The notes under the pieces: model-generated | The model's input: only the letters and a program-made list of their open reading frames with translations | The model's database searches: none | Told to the model about the DNA's origin: nothing | Position numbers and translations under genes: made by a program | Assembly: GCA_001766655.1 (NCBI GenBank) | Contig: MJCC01000013.1 | Location: 183,742-198,277, forward strand | Reading direction: 5' to 3' | DNA length: 14,536 nucleotides | Source of the DNA: Phytomonas francai | Lineage: Eukaryota > Euglenozoa > Kinetoplastea > Trypanosomatida > Trypanosomatidae | Shown here: one piece after another, positions 9,040 to 14,536 of the stretch | How positions within the stretch are numbered: the first letter of the stretch is position 1 | Layout of the letters: each line of letters opens with the position of its first letter

Positions 9040-9870
9040 ATGCTCACCGACGACGCGCTCGACACGCACTTCGCCTTTGAGGACGCCCTCCCGGCGGAGC
9101 CGCCGCGGAAGGAGAAGCGGCTTGAGATCTGCCAGGACTATCAAAAGGGCCGGTGCCGGCTCGGGGAGGCCTGCCCCCAGCGCCACATCCTCTCGGACTA
9201 CCGCACGGTGCAGACGCGGGTGTGCAAGCACTGGCTCCGCGGCGCCTGCGTGAACGGCGAGAACTGCCTCTACCTGCACGAGTACGAAACCCGCTTCGTC
9301 CCGCCCTGCGCCTTCTACGAGCGGCTCGGCGAGTGTTCGAACCCGGAGTGCCCCTTCCTCCACACGCGGCCGCAGGCGCAGCTGCCGGAGTGCGCGGCCT
9401 ACCGCCGCGGCTTCTGCCCCCTCGGGCCGGCCTGCAAGCTCCGCCACGTCGCGCGCGCGGCGTGCGGGGCCTACCTGCGCGGCTTCTGCCCCCTCGGCCC
9501 GCGCTGCCCGCAGGGCCACCCGGTGCAGGAGCTGCACGACCGCGCCTCCGTCTTCGCGCGCGTGCTGGCGGGGCTGCTCGTCGAGCGCGCCGGCGACCCC
9601 GCGTTCAACCGCACCGCGACCTGCTACCGCCCGGGCTGCTTCGACCCCGGCCACCTCGCGCCGCACTGCCCGGGGCCGCAGCACAGCCGCCTCCACGCCC
9701 ACCTCGCCCGCGTCCAGGAGCCCGGGCAGCGCGTGAGCGCCATGGCGGGCGAGGTCCGCGGCGGGCCCCGCCGCTGCTACCTCTGCGGGCAGGAGGGGCA
9801 CCAGGTCAAGGAGTGCCCGATGAACGCGCGCGCGCGGGGCCCGCGGGGTCGTCGGGGGCCGCGCCGCTGA
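9040..9870 (+). CDS. CPSF30: CPSF30, 30-kDa cleavage and polyadenylation specificity factor subunit
   Basis: 276 residues. Five CCCH zinc fingers are plain: 31-49, 62-80, 118-136 and 142-160 are C-X7-C-X5-C-X3-H, and finger three (90-108) is C-X8-C-X4-C-X3-H. Two zinc knuckles follow: a variant one at 195-210 (C-X4-C-X4-H-X4-C) and a canonical one at 246-259 (CYLCGQEGHQVKEC). The tail is rich in Arg and Gly. Known role: this subunit of the nuclear 3'-end processing complex binds pre-mRNA A-rich/poly(A)-signal sequence; in kinetoplastids 3' processing is coupled to trans-splicing of the downstream gene. The first ATG after the predicted acceptor gives the start. Third-codon positions are nearly all G or C, in sharp contrast to the AT-rich spacers. 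Other CCCH proteins are unlikely, given five evenly spaced fingers plus knuckles. Confidence 0.93.
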   Translation: MLTDDALDTHFAFEDALPAEPPRKEKRLEICQDYQKGRCRLGEACPQRHILSDYRTVQTRVCKHWLRGACVNGENCLYLHEYETRFVPPCAFYERLGECSNPECPFLHTRPQAQLPECAAYRRGFCPLGPACKLRHVARAACGAYLRGFCPLGPRCPQGHPVQELHDRASVFARVLAGLLVERAGDPAFNRTATCYRPGCFDPGHLAPHCPGPQHSRLHAHLARVQEPGQRVSAMAGEVRGGPRRCYLCGQEGHQVKECPMNARARGPRGRRGPRR

Positions 9871-9972
9871 GGAAGAGGGCGGCCCCCCACGTGTCGCATC
9901 AGGGAGTTGCGCTTTCGAGGTTTAGGGTGCCTTGCATAAGTCTATGGGGAACAGTCGTAGTAGTATGTTTGA

Positions 9973-10039
9973 GGGGGGGGGGGGGGGGGGGGGACGGATT
10001 ACCTGGATACGCCATCGCCATATATACATATATATATAT
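9973..10039. repeat. G21 homopolymer followed by TA-rich repeat
   Basis: Twenty-one consecutive G (9973-9993) start about 100 bases after the CPSF30 stop, followed by CCATATATACATATATATATAT up to about 10039. It resembles the arrangement at 1965-2040. A run this long may form G-quadruplex structure, and its assembled length is uncertain. Confidence 0.85.
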
Positions 10040-10320
10040 CGATATTCATTTACTCTAAAGCAGGCTTTTTTCCTCCTTTTTCTCTTTCCATCTTTGACGT
10101 GCAGCGGCTCCTGTTTTTTTTGTGTGTGTGTGGATTCGCGAAAGCGTGGGGTATCACGCGATACAGATATATCCATAACTATTGACCGCAAGCAAGTTAT
10201 TCTTAGCAAACATTCCACAAAAGGGTCTATCCCCAAAGAAGGTTTTATTGTTTCAAAATAGGTATCTGACAAAGTAATTTTCCCATAGAAAAGATTCCCA
10301 TAGAAAGAAAATAGGTGAAG

Positions 10321-10374
10321 GTTTTTGTTTTTTTATTATTTCTTGTTTAACTATTTGCTCTTTGTTTACGGTAG
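10321..10374 (+). promoter_or_regulatory. Predicted trans-splice acceptor of the 10444 gene
   Basis: A T-rich tract from 10321, including TTTGCTCTTTGTTTACGGTAG, ends in AG at 10373-10374. The first ATG after it is at 10444. A second candidate AG after TTTTATCATTTT lies at about 10431-10432 and leads to the same start codon. Confidence 0.5.
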
Positions 10375-10443
10375 GGAAGGACTGTTTACTTGACCGACAT
10401 CCTGTACAAAGTCAACTGTTTTATCATTTTAGAAGCCAAAAGG

Positions 10444-11730
10444 ATGTTTTCTTTGACGGCAATCCTAAGACTGCGCGCTGTTCGCACGTTCATGCAGCTC
10501 GGGGAGGTGGGTACCTCACGCTCGGGGGAGGCGGTCGCCGCTGATCTCGGGGTTCTATCTCAGAAACCCACAGACATCGCGCGAGCATGTCGTATTACTA
10601 ACTCCCTTTTAAAGCTTCATTTGCCGAGGCAGGATCCGGCACGCCTGAAAAGCGATCCCAGAAACGCCGCAGAAGGTGCGAGTGAAAATGCCGTAATAGT
10701 TAACCGCGCACGGAAAGCCTCTGCGTGGGCAGACGCTTCCGGGAAAGCAGCGTATCTAACGCATGTGGCTCACCAGCAGCGATTTGACGAGTCAAACACC
10801 ACGGATCTTGTCAACATGGTGAACCGCACCTGGGCGTCCTGGGATACGAAAAAGAAGGTTAACTGGGTAATGGTGGCCCCTCAGGGGCAACGCGCGTTGC
10901 GGCTCCTAGCAGACACGGACCGCAGAAGGACCCCTGAAAAAGGTTTGGCTTCAGAAAAACACGGTCTCGGGTCGTCTCGCCGTGTCCCGCCGCGGATTGG
11001 GAAAGAAGAAAGCAAGTCTCCCCTACTTCCCTCTAGTCCGAGCGCGGCAGCGGTCTCGTGTAAGCCTGCAAAGCGCCGTCACCTCATGCTGCAGGACTGG
11101 GGTCAATCCCCGCCAGCCCACGCCGCGCAGGGCCCTTCCCACACACGAAAGCAAGGCTTCTTTGACACTGCGGTGGACTCCAGCGATTCATCTGGGGCTT
11201 CTCGGCACCTGAGCGTGTCGAGGCTGCGGCAGCGCAACCGGTGGAAACGGGAGCTGAACCAGATGCTTGGCGGAAACGACAGTCGGACTTTCCAGGGCTC
11301 TATCAAGGAACACCAACAAGAGTATGAGGATACCCAGGTATCCGCTCAACCCATCCTAGAGGCCACCAAGACATCAAACACAGATATCTTTTTGAATTTA
11401 TGCGATGATATGAATATCGGCAGCCCGCGGAAAGCCTTTGTCCTACAGAAGATGATCCCCTTTCTGAATTCGAACGAACGCGACGTCGGCAACGGCAGCG
11501 TTGCACCCCTTTCCTTGGCGGAGGTTAAGATAGTAGCTCAAAAATTCAGTCAAGAGTTCGATCAACATCGTAAAGATATCCTAAAAAGTTGTGGGAGTTC
11601 TTCAGCAGTTCAAACGTACGAAAAGGCCCTTATTGAGGAGGAGCTCACACAAGTTCGATGGAAACTAGATCAGTTTCAGAGCAAAGTTCCTCTTTTACAG
11701 CGTATTGCCAACTTGTGTATGGGTCTTTGA
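10444..11730 (+). CDS. Hypothetical protein, mitochondrial-type N-terminus and possible divergent HMG-box-like segment
   Basis: 428 residues from the first ATG after the predicted acceptor; the frame is open to a TTG at 10390, but no ATG precedes 10444. The N-terminus MFSLTAILRLRAVRTFMQLG has Arg but no acidic residue and would form an amphipathic helix, like a mitochondrial presequence. Residues 98-152 contain AAYLTHVAHQQR and then W130, W133, KKK (136-138), W141 and A145. Their spacing matches helices 2-3 of an HMG box, although the segment before W130 is shorter than usual. A low-complexity Ser/Pro/Lys region (about 155-265) includes KPAKRRH (207-213), which resembles a nuclear signal. The C-terminal 70 residues are helical and perhaps coiled coil. 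No confident family. If both localisation and fold hold, a mitochondrial (kinetoplast) DNA-associated protein is possible; a nuclear or RNA-binding protein is the alternative. Confidence 0.75.
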   Translation: MFSLTAILRLRAVRTFMQLGEVGTSRSGEAVAADLGVLSQKPTDIARACRITNSLLKLHLPRQDPARLKSDPRNAAEGASENAVIVNRARKASAWADASGKAAYLTHVAHQQRFDESNTTDLVNMVNRTWASWDTKKKVNWVMVAPQGQRALRLLADTDRRRTPEKGLASEKHGLGSSRRVPPRIGKEESKSPLLPSSPSAAAVSCKPAKRRHLMLQDWGQSPPAHAAQGPSHTRKQGFFDTAVDSSDSSGASRHLSVSRLRQRNRWKRELNQMLGGNDSRTFQGSIKEHQQEYEDTQVSAQPILEATKTSNTDIFLNLCDDMNIGSPRKAFVLQKMIPFLNSNERDVGNGSVAPLSLAEVKIVAQKFSQEFDQHRKDILKSCGSSSAVQTYEKALIEEELTQVRWKLDQFQSKVPLLQRIANLCMGL

Positions 11731-11861
11731 CGGAAGAGCTTTCTTGGACATCTGTGCATTGTGTCTTATATGCGTACACAAAGCGATAAAGGAGCGCGCT
11801 ATAAATGAAAAAGTAGTGATTAATTTTTTAAAAAAATGATAATTCGTCTCTTTCCCTCTTA

Positions 11862-11873
11862 CCCCCCCCCCCC
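11862..11873. repeat. C12 homopolymer run
   Basis: Twelve consecutive C followed by TCCTCCCC form a pure pyrimidine tract in the 3' flank of the 10444 gene. It is the strand-reversed counterpart of the G runs elsewhere in the spacers. Confidence 0.85.
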
Positions 11874-12300
11874 TCCTCCCCAGGCTTCCCTTTGGTTACT
11901 GTTTACCTAATTAGTTTACATGCAAACTGTATCATGTGAAATCATTCAGAAATAATTTAAAATACGTCAACCATTTAAAGTAGAGTAGAAAGCAGAGTGC
12001 ATTACAAATTAAATAAGCCCTCTCTTGAGCAAATTGTTTGCGATGTACTCTCTCTATATATATTTCATTATTGCTTAATTTAATGGGAGCCAATTAAACC
12101 ACCTAACCTTTCAAGGAGTGGGCATATTTCCAAATGTAGTCAGTCCTTCTGGATCGAGGGGAGGGGGGGAAGTTTTTCACTATTGGTTCCTTTTGTGAGT
12201 GCACACCAACACGAAATCCTGTTAGAGTGAGCTTCAGGTAACGGGCAGGGGAATATACACATACTTTTTGATTACGCAAATGTCATAGTAGAGGCAAGCT

Positions 12301-12309
12301 CTTTTTTAG
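12301..12309 (+). promoter_or_regulatory. Possible trans-splice acceptor of the 12431 gene
   Basis: CTTTTTTAG ends in AG at 12308-12309. The first ATG after it (12345) opens only a seven-codon frame, so either upstream frames exist in the leader or a later AG is used, for example 12416-12417 after the stretch from GATATCTTTCCC. Confidence 0.35.
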
Positions 12310-12344
12310 ATATTTTCACTTGAAATTGTACATCCTCTATACTC

Positions 12345-12372
12345 ATGGATTATGAGTATGAATGTTAATTAA
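12345..12372 (+). other. Two overlapping short upstream open reading frames
   Basis: ATG at 12345 codes for MDYEYEC then stop at 12368; ATG at 12352 codes for MSMNVN then stop at 12372. Both precede or overlap the ATG at 12362. They matter only if the transcript begins at the acceptor near 12309; in that case they would lower initiation at 12362. Confidence 0.35.
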
Positions 12373-12430
12373 ACCAAAGGGATATCTTTCCCAACGTTTA
12401 ACATTCTATAACCAAAGGAAAAAAGGAATT

Positions 12431-13537
12431 ATGACCGCAGCTGCTCAGGCCCTTGAGTGGAAGGCAACATCTATGGACGAGATTCGATCCTCTATAAACG
12501 TGATTGGAGATTTACTCAGTCACGGTCGTGAACTGATGTATGGTGAAGAAATACAAAGTAATCCCGAAAAAACTCGCATTACAGAGGCGTGTCAGGGGGA
12601 AAAACGGGGGCCGCAGATGGGCACCTCATATCTTGCTTTTGCAGGGAAGCAAGGGAATCATTCTACTTTCAAACACAAGCCAACTTTGTTCAGTACGCAA
12701 AGAACGCATACTAAAGGTGAGCCTTTGGAACCTACTAAAACGGCTTCAAAAAACGACTCGAATGCTGCCGTTGCTTCTGCCAAACACTTTAAGTCAAAAA
12801 AGAGCCCCAGTGTCTGTACTAACCTGCGGCAGGGCACATCAACCGTAAAAAAAACTCTACTTTTAATGGGAGTAGAACAGATCGCACAGGCGCGGATGGA
12901 AGGGAAGAAGGTCCCAAGCATTGAAGTTGGCATAACTGACGACGATACTGTGCAAGATGGCCTCTCCTTAAAAGAGCTTAAATCTCGAGTTCGTCGCGAA
13001 ATGGAAGAATACTTTCGCAACACTCCGATGATATTCAAAAACACAGCAAGTAAAGGCATCGCACTTTTTAAGAATCCCCCCACGCCTTTCAACTCCTCTG
13101 TTCCGCATAAAGCCACTGGGCGCCCGACAACAAGCACCAATGGCACCTCTATTAAAATAAAAGAAAGCCAGAGAGTGTTGCCCTTCAGACAGCGCTCGAC
13201 TGGAAAACAGCTTGCTGTGGCTCACAACGGTTGCGATTCCATCCGAAAGCAAATGCATGGTGCCACGCCCTATGGAGATAAATCTAACGGGCAAGCAAGG
13301 CGCTCCAAAAAAGATCAAGCACAGCTGCCCGACAAATGTAACGGTGCTTCTGTGCGCATAAATACCTCTTCAAATAGTAGGCGGCATGTGTCGGCCGCAT
13401 CCACAGAACCCGACGAACACAAGCCCCCGGCAGCGGCGCAACACTGCGAGGGGTTTAACCCACCAAAAAGAGACGATATCCCTGCCCGACATCGAGCCCT
13501 TGTCACCCCACTTAGGTTGGATATGCTAAGAATGTAA
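12431..13537 (+). CDS. Hypothetical basic, low-complexity protein
   Basis: 368 residues from ATG 12431. The frame also has an ATG at 12362, giving 391 residues, but that one lies behind two short upstream frames and the extra 23 codons look like AT-rich spacer. 12431 has A at -3 and is the first ATG after the AG at 12416-12417. The protein is rich in Lys, Arg, Ser, Thr, Asn and Pro, and most of it is probably disordered. A central part is more ordered: a hydrophobic stretch around LLLMGVEQIAQARMEGKKVP, an acidic TDDD, and a charged helix around LKELKSRVRREMEEYF. I recognise no domain. GC content is clearly lower than in the conserved genes upstream, with mixed third positions. It is the last + strand gene before the convergent switch. 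A structural or nucleic-acid-binding protein is conceivable, but nothing specific shows it. Confidence 0.65.
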   Translation: MTAAAQALEWKATSMDEIRSSINVIGDLLSHGRELMYGEEIQSNPEKTRITEACQGEKRGPQMGTSYLAFAGKQGNHSTFKHKPTLFSTQRTHTKGEPLEPTKTASKNDSNAAVASAKHFKSKKSPSVCTNLRQGTSTVKKTLLLMGVEQIAQARMEGKKVPSIEVGITDDDTVQDGLSLKELKSRVRREMEEYFRNTPMIFKNTASKGIALFKNPPTPFNSSVPHKATGRPTTSTNGTSIKIKESQRVLPFRQRSTGKQLAVAHNGCDSIRKQMHGATPYGDKSNGQARRSKKDQAQLPDKCNGASVRINTSSNSRRHVSAASTEPDEHKPPAAAQHCEGFNPPKRDDIPARHRALVTPLRLDMLRM

Positions 13538-13682
13538 AATGTACGCGCAAATTTTCCCATTTTATTGTGGATAATATGTTCAGCCATTGAAGAAGGCTTG
13601 GACTTAAAAGATCTTTCAAAATTTACTGAATAATGCATCATTAGGTAGTTCTCATTCTTGAAAAAGGTATACTTATGCAGTG

Positions 13683-13729
<47 letters not shown>

Positions 13730-14280
13730 CAAGTCTGTTACTTTTATCCCTTGACAGAATAAGTGAGAAGGCTAAACATAGGCCGGTGAGGCTCCATACA
13801 AATGTTTCATCTGTACCTCTCTTTGCTTTTCCCATAACTCAAGGTGTCGACTCTATCTCTCTCCGCCCGCTTTGCATACTGCCTTCATACATAGTACGCG
13901 GATTTGAGCATTCACTTCATAGACGTAACAAGGGGGCGCCTCTATGCTGGAATAGGTGTCACCTCCCCGCGCGGCGGCACCGAATCATTTAAATTGTCTA
14001 AAAAGCAGTTAAAACTAATTCAGCCGTACGCCCGCATATACTCAGAAACATTATTTAATTAGACCATTGGAAAATGCTAATCAAAATTGTATGATCAAAA
14101 ATTCAGCGGTTCACTTTCCTAGAAAACATCTCAACCCCAGAAAGACATCCAAAAAAGAATGACGAAGTAAACGGCGTAAACTTCAATAAGTTGATTTCTC
14201 GATAACAGAAAAAAAGCTTAAACTGTACACGATATGACTCAAGAAAGTAAAAATTCAAAGTGTAGATTCTAAAAGTTGCT
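13538..14280. other. Convergent intergenic (strand-switch) region
   Basis: AT-rich sequence between the last + strand gene and the 3' end of a - strand gene. It holds the longest TA repeat of the window and no supported gene; frames of 64-71 codons here are not convincing. In kinetoplastids such tail-to-tail regions are where polycistronic transcription from both sides ends. I see no tRNA or snRNA in it, although these are often found at such places. Confidence 0.6.
13685..13726. repeat. (AT)21 microsatellite
   Basis: Forty-two bases of uninterrupted AT dinucleotide, the longest simple repeat here. It is likely length-variable between strains and prone to assembly error. Confidence 0.95.
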
Positions 14281-14536
14281 TCACAACAATAAAACACTAG
14301 CTTTGTTTCCCATATCACATAATGTATTAGCCAACCCGAATCGCGGGAGGGCGCTGCCCAGCAGCCTGTCGTTCACCTGCTCCGGGGTCAGCCTCAGGTC
14401 CGCGGGTATCGCGTCGGCGGGGGCGGCGTACACCGTGTAGTTGACGTAGCTGCCGGACGAGTTGGTCCAAATCGACGTCGGCATGATCTGATAGTGCGAC
14501 TGATCGGCACGCAGGGCGTTCTGGAGGTCCATCGGC
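14281..14536 (-). CDS. C-terminal fragment of an unidentified protein, 5' part outside the window
   Basis: On the - strand the frame is open from the window edge to a TGA at 14283-14281, giving 84 visible residues; the Met at 14532 need not be the start. From 14340 to the edge the DNA is GC-rich like the conserved genes, and all three + strand frames are interrupted, which supports - strand coding. Two N-glycosylation sequons (NSS and NYT) lie close together in SIWTNSSGSYVNYTVYAAPA, compatible with a secreted or lumenal segment. Then follows a helical, Leu-rich part (LRLTPEQVNDRLLG). The last 20 codons are AT-rich. I do not recognise the family. It points towards the + strand genes, which makes the region convergent. 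Confidence 0.6.
   Translation of the reverse strand, partial: PMDLQNALRADQSHYQIMPTSIWTNSSGSYVNYTVYAAPADAIPADLRLTPEQVNDRLLGSALPRFGLANTLCDMGNKASVLLL

Larger units (their letters stand above)
9871..10443. other. Intergenic spacer between CPSF30 and the next gene
   Basis: It holds a G21 run, TA repeats and T-rich sequence leading to a predicted splice acceptor. Frames of about 110 codons on both strands cross the G run and read as poly-Gly or poly-Pro, so I do not accept them. Confidence 0.6.
11731..12430. other. Intergenic spacer with C12 run and short upstream frames
   Basis: AT-rich sequence without a supported gene. It contains a C12 run followed by TCCTCCCC (11862-11881), a short CT/TA repeat (about 12047-12063), a G4-A-G7 stretch (12158-12169) and two very short frames just before the next gene. 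The last 69 bases (12362-12430) are in frame with the next gene and may be an N-terminal extension of it. Confidence 0.55.

Noticed and set aside
8989..9801. 270-codon frame on the - strand opposite CPSF30
   Set aside because: GC-rich DNA suppresses stops in all frames. The + strand frame has five CCCH fingers and two knuckles, while the antisense product is Ala/Arg/Leu-rich without a domain.
9153..10058. 301-codon + strand frame overlapping CPSF30
   Set aside because: It is an out-of-frame Arg/Pro/Ala-rich product of high-GC DNA that overlaps the recognised gene.
9922..10272. Frames of about 110 codons on both strands after CPSF30
   Set aside because: Both cross the G21 run and yield poly-Gly or poly-Pro plus TA-derived residues; they are opposite readings of the same simple repeats.
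10390..10443. N-terminal extension of the 10444 gene starting at TTG
   Set aside because: No ATG occurs there, and the first ATG after the presumed acceptor at 10374 is 10444, which begins a good presequence.

Overview
The window looks like nuclear DNA from a protist, most probably a kinetoplastid (trypanosomatid-like) flagellate. Every gene is one uninterrupted reading frame, including a 1931-codon frame. Five consecutive genes lie on the + strand, as in a polycistronic unit. Several are preceded by a pyrimidine-rich tract and an AG, as expected of trans-splice acceptors. The CPSF30 homologue has five CCCH fingers plus two zinc knuckles. Coding DNA is GC-rich, while the spacers are AT-rich and carry (TA)n, poly-G and poly-C tracts. 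The kinetoplastid assignment is an inference: no spliced-leader gene or species marker is in the window.

Layout: 1-1098 is the 3' part of a gene ending in an acyl-CoA-binding (ACBP) domain. 1099-2473 is a long spacer with TA and G repeats. 2474-8269 is a UBR1-type N-recognin E3 ubiquitin ligase, with UBR box, central UBR1 region, RING-H2 and C-terminal cap. 8270-9039 is a spacer with two perfect G/C hairpins and an unexplained 152-codon antisense frame. 9040-9870 is CPSF30, a subunit of the 3'-end processing machinery. 9871-10443 is a spacer with a run of 21 G. 10444-11730 is an unrecognised protein with a mitochondrial-type N-terminus and a stretch resembling half of an HMG box. 12431-13537 is an unrecognised basic, low-complexity protein. 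13538-14280 is an AT-rich spacer with (AT)21. It separates the + strand genes from the 3' end of a gene on the - strand (14281-14536), so it is a convergent strand switch.

The genes do not form one pathway. They cover lipid carriage, protein degradation and mRNA processing, as is usual where co-transcribed genes are functionally unrelated. The points most worth attention are the apparent lack of a ClpS-like module in the N-recognin, its altered UBR-box zinc ligand, the variant zinc knuckle in CPSF30, the possible mitochondrial HMG-like protein and the convergent strand switch.
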